Source: Bugula neritina
Lineage: Eukaryota > Bryozoa > Gymnolaemata > Cheilostomatida > Bugulidae
Assembly (NCBI GenBank): GCA_964035545.1
Contig: OZ037765.1
Location: 20,716,495-20,780,494 of the forward strand
Direction: 5' to 3'
Length of the DNA: 64,000 nucleotides
Each line of letters starts with the position of its first letter. Position 1 is the stretch's first letter. The position numbers were made by a program, and so were the translations under genes. This document shows, in pieces, positions 1-12,612 of this stretch. The notes under the pieces were generated by a model. That model was not told the origin of the DNA, ran no database searches, and saw only the letters and a list, made by a program, of their open reading frames with translations.

Positions 1-27
1 TTAATGGAAGTGGTTTGACATTTACAG

Positions 28-2357
28 CTCTGTGGTACTGGATTGTATCTGTCCAGCTGGATATACAGGAGATACTTGTGATACAGATTTAGATGCATGT
101 TCTCTGGTAGCTTCCCCCTGTTATCCATCAGTCCTGTGTGTAGATAGTCCACCACCAGCTGATCACACTGGATACACGTAAGTCTATGTTGATACAATAT
201 CTGTAGGTTTCTCTTTTATCTTTATGTATCTCTAAACATCTACTAAATATTCATACTCCTTACAGATGTGGAGATTGTCCACCTGGATACACAGGAGATG
301 GTAAAACATGCACAGATATAGATGAATGTGAAGATGAAAGTAGTTGTGGTCACATCTGTATCAACTCTCCAGGATCATATGTCTGTGCCTGCAATAGTGG
401 GTATGAACTTGACGAAGATGGATCTACTTGCAATGGTAAGTGATTAGATGCACACCCTTTTTTTCCAGCATAAATAAAAACTTAGGTTCATTGAATTTAA
501 GAATATATTTGGCATTTGACAAAAAAGTTTAACTTTTGTGGTCTGAATAAAGCATGGTACAAACGAAGTGAATGTAGAATAAAAACATTAAGAAAACCTT
601 CTGGTTTAAATAAACTTATACCATATTTGTTGGCCAACCCTAAAAATTTGTCCTGTTGCAATTATTGTTCTCCATACTTTTTTCTGTTTCTGAAATCGGT
701 TATAGAGTAAGAGATAGTTTTTTTAAATTTTTATTTTTCCCATGTCATCTACACAGGGTTGTAGCTCTTTGTTGTGTAGGACAATGAAAAAGGTATCTAC
801 TAGCCACTATCGCCATAGCATATGTTTCTTTTAGATGTTGACGAGTGTCTGGCTGATCCATGCCATCATAACTGCACCAACTCTGATGGTACCTACTCAT
901 GTTCCTGTAATGATGGGTATACACTGAGTAGCAATCAGCTTGACTGTGAACGTAAGTTTTTATTGACAAGAGCCTTTTGATAATCAATTTTTAGCTGTTT
1001 AGTTGTTTATACCGCAATGTTTTACTTGAACTTTGTCCAACTATTTGAAGACATAATTTTTTTGCTGATCATGAGCTTATTGTTTTATTGTATTCATTTT
1101 TTGAGTTTTATGGTAATATTTTGCCAATTAACGGCAAAAAATAAAATTGCTCTCAATGGCAGACTTTTACAGCATATGATAGCTCACCAGAGTAAAGTTT
1201 CTCTGTTTTTGAGTACTAAGTTATTGCGTTGTTTACCCGAATTTTATTTGAAGAAATAATTTATGTCTAATGTTACTATCTCATGTGCAACTGTAAAATT
1301 ATTTCTGATTCAAAACATTTTAAGCTTATAATTTGTTTGAAAGTCGCTTTCAAACTCTAGTTTATGTTGATGAAGTATTTGTAACCAGTTCATTCTGACT
1401 AAATGAATGTGTTATCATACTGGAATGCAATTCACCATCAAATTAATGTTAAGGTTTCCAAATGAAAATTGTTATCAACATTGGTTCGGCACCAGTAGCA
1501 ATGAACACATATTTGCAATCTTGCCCATTTGACATTTTAGCTGAAAATCCATGCTCTGAGCCCAGCCCTTGCGATAGTACAAATGGTTTGTGCAGCTCTG
1601 TTGATGGCTCAGAGGTTTGCTCTTGTAAGAAGGGCTACACTCTGGCTGGTGATGATGTATCTTGTGTGGAGATAGACGAGTGCCTCCTTGGCATTGATGG
1701 CTGCCAGCATAACTGCGTGAATGAAGTCGGAGGTTACTCCTGCACCTGTAATGATGGCTACAGTCTTGCTTCTAATGCCTTGGACTGCGAAGGTGAGCCT
1801 GTGATATCACTCTATGTCTCTTTGGATCACTATGGTTTTTCATATTTTTTATTTATAACATATTTAACACAAAGTAAGTATAATAATAGTACCTTGATAT
1901 TCCATCAGTTTTACATATTTTATTTTATCATTATTTTATCACTGTGATAACAAATCAGTTTGTGAAAATGCAATCTATCAATACTTTTTGTAAGACTATT
2001 TTTAATTATTCTGTAAATTTTGCCATTTTTATTCTTTGTTTTTGATTATACCTTGTAGAGTGGTTTTTTCTCAACTTGTTTCTTTCTCATTCAATTAATA
2101 ACCCACGTGTTGTGTCTATAGTCTCGTTTCATGTGTACAGGATGAGATAGGTTTAGTCTCAAAAAGTCTCCATATGAGTAGGTTTGCCCTACTTAGTGAT
2201 CACAGAAATATAGCCATCACAGTGTTATTTTTAGATAAGAATGAATGCATTCTGGACACTTATGATTGCCATGAATCCCAGTCTTGCTCCAACACGGAGG
2301 GCTCATATGATTGCGTCTGCTTAGCTGGCCAAGAATTCAAAGACGGACAATGTCAAG
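28..2357 (+). other. Gene A EGF-like domain block
   Basis: Five exons carry the EGF array. The second and third (266-435, 835-951) each complete a calcium-binding EGF with D-[IV]-D-E-C. Exon 1541-1792 holds two EGFs, and 2235-2357 holds the last one (DKNEC). The first exon begins inside an EGF ([17 protein letters not shown]). The intron 178-265 is only 88 bp and is almost identical to the matching intron of gene C. Confidence 0.85.
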
Positions 2358-5300
2358 GTGAAAATGCTTCAGATATTCTTACTTTGTTGACAATACACAA
2401 CACTGCATTCTGTGAATACAAAATCATGTATAATTTATATAGTGACTTCAGTAGTGGACTTTCACTGTTTTGCTGTTGCTACAGTTTTTATTCTTGTCAA
2501 TGAAGTATCAATATTAGTCACTTTAAAGTTCAGTACTAACCTAAATAGTTATTGAGTACGAAATTTTGGAGTTGTTTGCTTTTACAGCTGTTGTTTACAC
2601 TGACCCCGTGAGTCCTATAACTAGTGACCCGGTCCCAGAGGCTGAAGTTAATGCTATTAAGATGTCTTTGGATGGAATGACTATTGCTGAGGTAAAAATT
2701 TTCATGTTCCATTTTATAATGGTTTAGAAAACTATTTTTTATACTCTACATGGGATGTTAAACATTCAGCATTATTTAGCAGGAAATGCATTAGATATGT
2801 AAACCTATTGTTGGTGGTAAATATCAATTCTCTATTTAAAATGTTCATAGCTTTTTATTTACCGCACAACAGACCAAATAAAGCACTATTTTGCTTAAGA
2901 ACATTTGATCTACTCATAGTTTTATTAGTAAAATACAAAAAATGTTATAGTGAACACTGAACAGTATATGTCCTTTTCATTCATTCAGTTGTAACATACT
3001 GTGCTTATTTCAGTATACTCTTGAAAAAGAGGTTCAACTATTCACCCTGTTAGCTGAAGAACTAAGTGATAGATGTGCCCAGCAAACGTGTGGATTTGAG
3101 AGTGTGGCATCAGAAGCCAGCAGAAGAAGGTATGTGATTGTGTGATTGCTGTACTACTGCATATAACAGTTATTTTAATAGGCCAGAGATTGCAGCTTGT
3201 TATGGCTCAGTAACCAATGAGCTTATGGATACCATTGTTGAAGAAGACAAACACAAAGTATTTTACGCAATATGTGTTGAGTCACACTGTTTACTATACT
3301 ACTCTGCTGTGTGCTGCATTACGTCTTGTTGTGGTATGGTAACCTAGCTACAGTATACTTTTCTTTTGTACTATTTGTGTTGTCTAAATTATTTTGAAGA
3401 ACATCTCTTATCAGCAACTGGAGCATATTCTCATTTTTTGGGAAGTTAAATCTTTTTGCAAATTTCAAGCTTTCATTTCTTTTCATCTAAAGGAAGGACA
3501 TGCATACCATTTAACATTTGCTAGACACACACCATTATTTCAATGAATATATAAATCTATAGCAACAAACAGTTTGCTGCAGGCACTAGCTTAGTAAAGG
3601 GTTCTAGACTGGAAAAATAAAAAATTGAATAAAAATGTTTATAGAAAAAACAACTTCCCTGAATTGTCTAAAATGCCCTACTTTACAGCTGTGCCTAATT
3701 GCTAGGGTTTTTTGTGTTATAGCATTAGCCTAGAAAGCATGTCTTCTGTGAGTAGGTCATTACTCATATGTTGGGGATTTCAACTGTACTAAGACATATA
3801 TAACTGTATAATGGTGAATGTCAAATAACCTATTTCACCTGTTATGCTTATTTTATATTAATAATGCTGCATATTATTATGTAATATTACATTTGAGAAA
3901 AGTTTATCAACAAATCCTCCAGCACTTAGCTGTAGATGCAGGAAATATTGGTGTCAACTTGTAGCATGTAACTCTGTTTTAATAGAAATAAATGCCCTTG
4001 AATATACTTGTTTCTTTTTTAATTTTAATATTTTATATTTAGTTGTGGAAATTTAAAGTTTACCTTAGATTTCAATGGTGGTGATATATAGCAATAGCAA
4101 TATATTGTTTCCAGTGATGTATCATTGTAATTGCAATTTATAGGAAGAGGTCCACATCCGTCACATTCTACAAGGAGTATTTTTCAAGACTCCCAGGCTA
4201 TCCTCAGTATGATGAGAATAACAACCTGCAGCTAGCCATATACTCTCTCGTCACGGGCAAAGGGGTGCTCGCTGTAGATGATCTGCAAGCTGCTATAACA
4301 TCAGCTACGTCTGAAATCAGCTCTGCTATAGGTATTTCTTACTCATTCTCACAAAGTCTCTTGGAATATTTGAACTAATTTTTTGTTTGAGTTGTTTAGT
4401 AACGTTTTCACAAAATAACGACTGGTGATGACTTAGGAAGCAATAGAAAGCAGATATGCTTTTATTTTACTGATATAATTACAGATTTTGTTTATCAAAG
4501 TGTTGTTTCTTAGAGTTACATAGTGAGTGACTGAGAGAGTTAGTGAGTGAGTAGATAGTGAGTGAGTAGATAGTGAGTGAGTAGATAGCATAGTTAGCAC
4601 TATTCGATAATCGATAGACGATGAAACTGCTGTAAGGTTGAATGTACTGCAGGTCATTTATTTGTCAGCAATATTTGTACATGATCACACACTATGAAGC
4701 TAGTATAGTGTGTGTTGTGTTGCAGGGTTCCCGGTCATTGACATCACTGTAGCCTTTGTACCAACAACTACCACGACCACAGAGTCTGAGAGTACTACAA
4801 TTGTAGACCCTAAGTCTGGAAATCAGTCCGTCATATACATCGCTGTTGGGGCATCAGCTGGAGTTGTGCTCCTTGTAATTGTAGTTGCTGTTCTTATCAT
4901 CAAGACAAGTAAAGCCAAGTATGTCTATTTACTACATTAATAAATATACTACATATATTGTATTGAACTTGCCTTAGCCTTTGGAGTTGTGAACCCCAAT
5001 ACGTTAGTAGTGCTCTTTGGCATTAGACAAATTTTATTATCTATCTATTTCTAAATCTTGCAGAGAAAGTACCAAAACTGTGTACCCCACAACTGACCCA
5101 GAATATTCTAGAAAGTTTTCCAAATCGGAACCCATTAGTGCGATCTCCGTTGCTAAAATAGATACGGAGAAGGGTGGTATGGAGCCCCCTCCCATAGTTT
5201 ATCCTGCGCCGTCTAGTAGTGATGCTGCCACTACAGTTGTGGCACCTAGTCATGCCCCGAAAGAGGCCAACAGCAGGCCAACGTCAGGGTCACACAAGCA

Positions 5301-6813
5301 TACAGTAGATCATGACAGAAACTCTTCTCCTCAGGCCGAATCATTCACTCCTGTGGATGCAGAAGGTAAGCTTGTCTTCTGATGTCTTACTAGAGTCTTT
5401 TATGCAAATCATTTAGGATAATCAACAACATCTCAAAAGCACATTGTATGGTTACATTTACTACTTTTTTCATTTTGCTAATCCATTTTATTGCGATTGC
5501 AGTAATATGTATGTTATCTTTTTTGTTTAGATTTTGCATTTTCTATTGATGGTGGGTTACACAAGTGTATGGACGTTTTCATATTATATTTTCACTCTAT
5601 TCGTTAAGAAGTGTGGTGGTGTTTGAACTTTATATTTCCTGGCCAAAGTTTCTTTAGGATATAATTAAAGAAGTTTTTCCGCTCATTATTGATTATTATA
5701 AAACAAGCAACGTTTACTAATTTGAAAAAAAAATTAAGGAGAAAAGCTTGTAAAGTTTAGCAAGTAGAATAGAAACATCTTTGTATAATATTATAAATAA
5801 TTAATCTAATGACTTCACCATCTGTTGCATGCACCTTATATTGTATAAGTAAGTCTACAAAAACTGTATTTGCTTATATATGTATATTATATGTGCTCAT
5901 ATATGTATATTGTATGTGCTCATATATGTATATTATATGTGCTCATATATGTATATTGTATGTGCTCATATACTATAATGATGCAGACACTTTGCACCCT
6001 ATTTTATTATTTCTTATTATTTAGTGAGCTAACACCAGAGTCTCTTTCACACTTCTGGTATGTATATACGTTGTATTGTTTCATACTAATCCCTAATTGT
6101 CACAACTGAGCCGTAATATGTGTACCCATAGAGTTGTCCCTTGCTTGCTTCTGAAGTTTGTGCTTGTTTTATTGATGCTTTGTAAAATTGATATAATTTA
6201 AATCGATTTTTCTTTAAGCTGAGCTCTCTTTAATTGATTTTATAGTAAATACAATACTTAAGCTATGTTGCATTGTGTTGTGTTATTGCTTTCAGCTTTT
6301 TCTAACTAGCTAAAAATTCCAGAATGTCATATAATGAAATTATTGTTTTGTTATAGAGGATAAGTATGTTGATTAGCAGTAATAAACTTTTAAATAGGCT
6401 GTCTATTGAGATAAAAAAATTATTTTTTTAAATTGGTAATCTGAATTGTAAATGTGTATTTTGTTAATGATTTTATAACAATGTCTTAATTTCTTTTACT
6501 TGTATTGGGTATCTAAATTAGTTGATTGACAATATGCATACCTCATATTATAAATATAAATTACCAGTTTAGAGTTTGTTATGGTTTTAGTTCGATTACT
6601 TCGTTGTATAACTATTGTGTCTTTTCAGGTGGCTCTGATGACTTAGAACAAGAGTTACTGTTAGATAATGTTCCTCACAAGTTTAACATCCCAATAATAG
6701 CACTCCCAGATGGAGATGAGGAGGCTTTTGATAGCAAAGGAACCAGAATATGTGTTATACCACCAACACCTCTTCCGCCCAATTATGACCCATATGACGA
6801 CTATTACACATAA
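28..6813 (+). CDS. Gene A: MUC4-like EGF/SEA membrane glycoprotein, 3' part (5' cut by window edge)
   Basis: Eleven exons were read by eye: 28-177, 266-435, 835-951, 1541-1792, 2235-2357, 2588-2691, 3014-3129, 4144-4331, 4729-4918, 5064-5366, 6630-6813 (stop TAA). All have AG/GT borders and compatible phases, giving 631 residues after a split first codon. Order: end of one EGF, then six EGF-like domains (several calcium-binding, e.g. DIDEC, DVDEC, EIDEC; residues 1-270), a SEA-type domain (271-406), a Thr-rich stalk and one TM helix (about 435-462), and a cytoplasmic tail of about 165 residues. The tail is acidic and Tyr-rich at its end ([11 protein letters not shown]). Exon sizes 150/170/117/252/123/104 equal those of gene B. 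The family is extracellular or membrane-anchored, with adhesion or mucosal barrier roles; the role here is inferred. The NIDO/AMOP/VWD part expected upstream lies outside the window. Confidence 0.85.
2588..4331 (+). other. Gene A SEA-type domain (three exons)
   Basis: Exons 2588-2691, 3014-3129 and 4144-4331 match the SEA exons of genes B and C in order and phase. Shared landmarks are an N-terminal Y-T-x-E-K-E strand, a Cys pair around C-A-Q-Q-T-C, a basic patch (SRRRKR) and [16 protein letters not shown] domains often self-cleave; no clear G-S-V-V-V-type cleavage site is seen, so the assignment rests on position and paralogue similarity. Confidence 0.65.
4541..4588 (+). repeat. 15-bp minisatellite, three copies
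   Basis: Three perfect copies of tagtgagtgagtaga lie in the gene A intron just before the TM exon; a diverged start is seen from 4521. Confidence 0.8.
4729..4918 (+). other. Gene A stalk and transmembrane exon
   Basis: The exon encodes a Thr-run stalk ([13 protein letters not shown]) and then a hydrophobic helix ([20 protein letters not shown]) ending in a basic stop-transfer run (KTSKAK). The same stalk site is expanded into a 269-residue mucin exon in gene C. Confidence 0.85.
5870..5971 (+). repeat. 23-bp tandem repeat, about four copies
   Basis: Copies of tatatgtatattatatgtgctc with alternating A/G at one site give a 46-bp higher-order period. They lie in the last intron of gene A. ORFs over it are low-complexity shadows. 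Confidence 0.8.
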
Positions 6814-7401
6814 TATTACATTGTTGAAATACAAATAATATCTAATATGAAATATAGTGATAATAATGAAAATAATGATGGCATATAATAATATAAATAT
6901 TATTTCCGTCCAAAACAGTGTCTAGCAAATACTATGCTATTTATTTTATGCAGCTTGAATCTTAAATTGTTGATGACAGTTTTGAAACAGATTTTTGTAG
7001 AAAATCTATTTTTTTAATACATTTTATATCTTTTTTATACATAATTCAACAAAATGTGTTACAACCTTCTATTAAAAAGCAAACAATACAGTGTTTTTAC
7101 TTTCTAGTATCAGTTTCTTCTTTGTGTTGAACTACAATACTTCAGAAGATATTAGTCTTACTGTTGATAATAGTTGAAAAGTACTGTTTTGACATAAATT
7201 GTGCTTAAACCTAACTCTACTATGAAGTTCTCAATCATTGAACATTTACGTGTCAGTAGTAAAAGAAAACCAACTGGCATTTAACTCTTAAATTATTAGT
7301 TTGTAAAGATAATATACCGTGCAATTACATTAAGAAGAATACATAAAATTCAGTTTTCATCTCTGCTTCTTACGTGTTGCTGTATAAATTTTCACGTCAT
7401 A

Positions 7402-7407
7402 AATAAA
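7402..7407 (+). terminator. Candidate poly(A) signal of gene A
   Basis: An AATAAA lies about 590 bp after the gene A stop. An ATTAAA near 7072 is an alternative. In such AT-rich DNA, chance matches are common. Confidence 0.35.
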
Positions 7408-8098
7408 TACTACATATCAACATTTCTCTAGATTGATGTCAGTAAACCCTGCTAACTGTTGGTCACTAACCTAGTACAAAGATTTAGTTAAAGAAAAGAT
7501 ACTGTATTTTAATGACTTTTAGAGAATGAATTTAATCTATAATCATAACTGGTGCTATGATAATTTGCACAGGCTTACATGAGAAGAAACACTTAGAAAT
7601 CTCAGTGGCATAGTCTCATTGTTGGTGCAGTTAAACTAAACTGCTGAAAAATGTAAATAAGAAAGTATGACGGAATAAATCTTCATAAAATGTGATGTAG
7701 CCATTGCTAAAATGACAATTGACCATATTTATTGTACCTATAGCATAAGACAAGTAATTAAGTTGTTCCATTAGTGTGTTGATACAAATATTTTTACTAT
7801 GAGCATTGCATCTTTTTCAAAATTTCTTTCTACGATTCACTGCACGTGCTAATGTCAAGTGGTCTAAGATAAATATACATACACCAAACCATACATATAT
7901 GTATATATGTATGGATATGTGTGTATGTATTTTAAGTCTTTTAGGTATATAGGCCTACATATATAGAGTGCCTAATGAAGATTAAATAATAAATAAAGAG
8001 CATGATTAATGAGGGTATAAGAGCAAATTATAGACCTATGATCAGAGCTTTTTGGGAGTATGTATATATATACATACATACATACATATACGTACATA

Positions 8099-8101
8099 TA
8101 C

Positions 8102-8193
<92 letters not shown>

Positions 8194-8208
8194 GTATATA
8201 TATACGTG

Positions 8209-8246
<38 letters not shown>
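8099..8246. repeat. (TA)n microsatellite
   Basis: Nearly pure TA dinucleotides with a few CG-containing interruptions (cgtatatatacgtg). All (YI)n ORFs here are artefacts. Confidence 0.95.
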
Positions 8247-8248
<2 letters not shown>

Positions 8249-8625
8249 TTATGCGCATATGCACGTACATATTAACACACTATTTATACATTGTAGGCCT
8301 ATAAGTAAAAAGGTTCTTTTATTATAAAACATATTTGCAAATTTTTTAGTTTGAAAAGTTTTTGAAAATTATTTGTCTCAAATAATCCTGTTATAATTTG
8401 AGGAGTCAATCTATTTTATGCTATATTTAATGTTTTCTGTGTAAATTATTTATCTGGTGGAGGGAAGGAATTCATATAGATCTTACTGAATATTACATAA
8501 GAGTTGTTAGTTTCTGCTGACTGACAAAAGCAATTCTAGCTATTTAAGTAGATTTTTCTCAGTGAGAAGTAATCCCTTAGAATCACTTACAAAATTAGAA
8601 TTCAATTAGAACTATTATATATCCA

Positions 8626-8688
8626 CTAGTCAAATAGGGCAATATGTAGGTTAGATACACATGCATTGTCATGTATGCAATATAACCA
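8626..8688 (+). repeat. Dispersed repeat, copy 1
   Basis: About 60 bp with the core tatgtaggttagat and gcattgtcatgtat. It is repeated in the same orientation at 10319-10381 at roughly 85% identity. Its origin is unknown. Confidence 0.6.
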
Positions 8689-10318
8689 GGCCGAAAAACA
8701 TGTAGTCAGCAATTGCTTGCTTTAACCCTCTGTTTATTATGGATACTATGCCTGTGTAAATGTTTATAATGTATTTTATTCCAATTTTCAAATTCAATAT
8801 CATTGATGTTATGTAAAAAGCAAGTATTTGTCAAATATTTTATTGATAGGTGCCAAGCGTTTAAATTTAGAGCTAAATCTTGCAGCATCACTTGGGCTGA
8901 AATTATCGACCCACTTAAGAGCTAAAAAGCTGTCAAGCTAGTTTCTGAAAAGCTACACGTTAGATTTGAAGTTAGAGAAAAACACACCCTACGCACTTGA
9001 CTAGCAGAGCGTTTCAAAGTTAATGGTAAATTTTAATGCTCTAAGGCCTAGTTTCTTTTTTTAGCGTTTTCTTTAAAGCACAAAAACACAAATATTTCTG
9101 TCAAGCATAGCATACATATCTTTACTTATAAAAAAACTTAAACTTGCAGCAGTTATATAGTAAATTGAGAAAAAGTAAGTTGAGAATCTGCGGTATCTCT
9201 GCTTGATTGCTCTATAGATATATGCTTTGAATCTTGTTATATATAACAAAAAGAAATAGGCTGTTTAAGGAGTGAAATAAATTTTAGTACTTACAATTCA
9301 TATAGCTATCATTTACTTCAGTAATTTTTGCATTTGTTTATGCTTTTATAGTATATAAGTAGCATAAGACTAATTACTTAACAACTTTTTACTCAATTTT
9401 TCAATAATCGTACAAATAAAATTGCACATGCATAATTATTTACGTTTTAAAATGTTTTGGTGCATTTCCACCAAAAGCTGCAAATTTAATTTTAAAAAAA
9501 CTTTGAATTTTTAAAATGATTCATCTTGACAATTTTTATAGTTTGATGAAAGCTTTTCATATTATGAAATGCTTTGTTTTGCTGTGAATTTCAATTGTTG
9601 CACTAGCTATTTTCAGTGATGCACATTGGAAATACTTTTTACACTTTCAAATCACCTGTAAGATTTTGAATCATTTCAAATAATTCAGTTTAAATTTGTT
9701 GGAAGTGATTTTTTAAAAGTGATGGAATTTTTTATCAAAACTGGATGAATTATTTTAGAGCACTGGCCTAGTATGCACTAAATTATAGATTCAAATCAGA
9801 TCAGGGCCAGGGGTGATGTCATGAAAAACATTCAATCATGCCACAACATACCAGTCCTTGGTTCGCATAAAAAACCTTTGCTAACAGGCTTCTCATTAAG
9901 AGATCTAATTTTTGGATAAGTAAAGGTATTAAATTATGTGCTTTATTACACAACCAGTTTGAAATAATTATGCCAAGGGCCTAAGTATGTAAATATTTGC
10001 AGAAAGAGTTTAACCCATTTGCTTTAGCTCTTGTACCAACAAGTTTATTTGTTTGGTTTCGAAGACAACATTCAACTGCTAGAATTGTTTTAAATATTGG
10101 TTTTTTTTTCGTATAGTCTGATCTAATTTTAAAAAGATTGATAATGTAAATTAAGAGCAATTACATGTATGCCCAAATATTAGTCCCAATTTTTACTTCT
10201 GGAGATTTCAAATAAACTGGCCTGTAGATCAATTAATGTATTCAATATGTGTAAAGATGGTATCTACTGTTTGAGTAATTCAAGAGTAATCAACAGAAAA
10301 CTCTTACAACATGCTGTA

Positions 10319-10381
10319 AATAGAGCAATAGGCTTATATGTAGGTTAGATGCATCTGCATTGTCATGTATACAATATAACA
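10319..10381 (+). repeat. Dispersed repeat, copy 2
   Basis: Second copy of the unit at 8626-8688, sharing the tatgtaggttagat and gcattgtcatgtat blocks. Confidence 0.6.
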
Positions 10382-10798
10382 TTAATAATCATAAATAATA
10401 TCTCATAAGCTTTACTTTACTTACTATTTGTCTAGTGATATTTATATTAATGATTACATAAATGTATTGAAACCTAATACTCAAATTACCTTTTTTGATG
10501 GGTGTGTTAAACTTTTATATTTATGTTAAATTTATGTAATTGGTACCCCAGTCACAGTAATAACCTACCCAGCTGCGCTATTCCAATATATTTATGTATT
10601 TATGACGTTTTATTTGTTTATATTCTACTTTGTATCTAAGCAGCTATACCAAGAATCAATAAACAGTCATTACATTGTGAAATCAACACTGCAGCTTGAT
10701 CTTGTAAACTGCCAGCCCTTGCATATTGCAGTTAGGAGTGAAGGAAGGAAGATACCAGAATAGCAGTAAAGACCCAGTAACACAACTGTCTTTAAAGT

Positions 10799-12612
10799 AT
10801 GGTCTACACTCGACTGGTTTTGCTGCTGATTATTTCTGCCAACATACAGACCGTTCTTTCTCGTGAGTATAACTAAATTTAATTTTTAAAAGCCAGCTTT
10901 TATATATTACTTTCATATAAAGATAAATTAGTCTGCTGTAAATGTTATTATAGATTCACATTTTAATAAAGCACAAACTAAATAATTTTTGATTTGTGAT
11001 TTTTATTTTAAACATTTTAAAGTGAACTAAACTTAAAAAGCAGCAAACCAGAGAGTGGGTCTCTAATAATATACACTGTACATTGACACAAAATTTATAA
11101 GTGATTGCGCAATTAATCTTAAAAGTTAGGAATCTCAGAATAAATGTTTCTACATCAAAATACTTTCAGCATTCAACTCTAGAAATTTTGATTTCATTTA
11201 GATTTTATTTTTGTTTTAGAGGATGGCAGCAGTACCCCAAGGGAGTCAGGTAAAGTATTTACAAATAGTAGAAACTCCTGATAGTCAATAGTAATAAAGT
11301 AGGTTTAGTGTAGCCTAACATTTTTACCACTTCAAATGTTTTTATACACATTTTGAACAGTTCGAAGGTTTTCAGTGTACAGCAAAGTAAAAGTGTGTGA
11401 CATGCCATAGACTTTAGAGCTATAAGTTGCCTATAAATCAAGTTGTTGGCATGGTTTAGATATTTGAGTAAAAATAGTTATATAATAATAATATACGGAC
11501 TCCCACTATTTCATTCTTTCTGTATATTATACTTGCAGTGTATATTCTAGTTCATAATACATTTTGTTATGTACTATAATGCGTTGCAATTTATTTTACA
11601 ATACATCATATTATTTATTATAATATGTTGCAATATTGTATTATCATACATCTTATTATGTAGTATAATAGATATTTCTATCTCTTAAAATACTTGCCAC
11701 AGTTTGTCAAAACATATAAATATTGAGTTTTAATAATAGATGTACATTCTATGTAATATAATGCTTATAACAACGTAGTACCATATTATGCATTACAAAA
11801 TTTTATAAACATATTGTTCATAGAATATATTTGGCTTAAGTGTGAGGTTTGCAATCTTTGAATAAATAACTAGCAAAAGTGTTTTTCTAAAGAAAAGGAA
11901 CTCTACTGGTTTCTGCACATATTATAGTCATAACAAATACTTTTTTAAAAAGTTTCAAGTAACTTTTTAGACTTTACCTTGGATTAAATGTTACATGTAA
12001 CATATATATGCTGACATGTAGGTACATGACATATGCTTCTAGAACTCACTGTGTTGTGCTTTTAATTGTAGATGACTCAACAGGCTCTACCGATGAACCA
12101 GGTAATGGCACATAACTTGTTTCTAACCTTGGAACTAGTAGCAGCTAGTAGGCTTATGATATTGCTTTTATAGCAGTTTACCAATATATCATAAACTCAT
12201 GAAATTTATTCTTTTTAAAATTTATCTTGAGATAGCTTGAACTCACCTTAATTATAATACTGTTTTTAATATTTTTATAATATTTGATATTATCAATTAT
12301 AAATTGTTTTATAAAGTATTTGGTACTTCGAGTGTTTGACTGTTGAAAACCAAAAAGAGTCATTGAAACAATTAATCTTCCTGCGAGTAATTAAATCTTC
12401 AAAGTAGGAAATTAAGTAAAGGTGATATTGTTGATTTTGTTTAAATGCATATAAAGTATCAGCAAATACTTTGTTTAAAACTTTATTTAAGCAGATATTA
12501 AGTTTTCAACTTGGATATACATTTCATATACTTACAATAATATGTGTGTTTATTTATTTTACAGATGAGCGAGTTACAGCTGGTACTACAGAGACCTACA
12601 CAGGAGTTGCAG
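10799..12612 (+). other. Gene B signal peptide and micro-exons
   Basis: The first exon encodes the 21-residue signal peptide. The next three exons are only 30, 30 and 48 nt and encode a Gly/Ser/Thr/Asp/Glu linker (e.g. [11 protein letters not shown]). All are phase 1-1, so each can be gained or lost without breaking the frame. A mucin repeat exon occupies the equivalent place in gene C. Confidence 0.75.

Larger units (their letters stand above)
6814..10798. other. Intergenic region between genes A and B
   Basis: No convincing exon was found. It contains the gene A 3' UTR, a long (TA)n tract and a diverged dispersed repeat. The last 200 bp before the gene B start should hold its promoter and 5' UTR; no clear TATA box could be fixed. 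Confidence 0.6.

Noticed and set aside
1017-1259. Hydrophobic 80-codon ORF on the plus strand
   Set aside because: It lies in a gene A intron, is AT-driven and matches no paralogue exon.
3138-3347. 69-codon Cys-rich ORF
   Set aside because: It starts in the intron after the gene A exon 3014-3129 and has no counterpart in genes B or C.
8002-8304. (YI)n ORFs at this and other TA tracts (42000s, 56100s, 61200s)
   Set aside because: Translations of (TA)n microsatellites.
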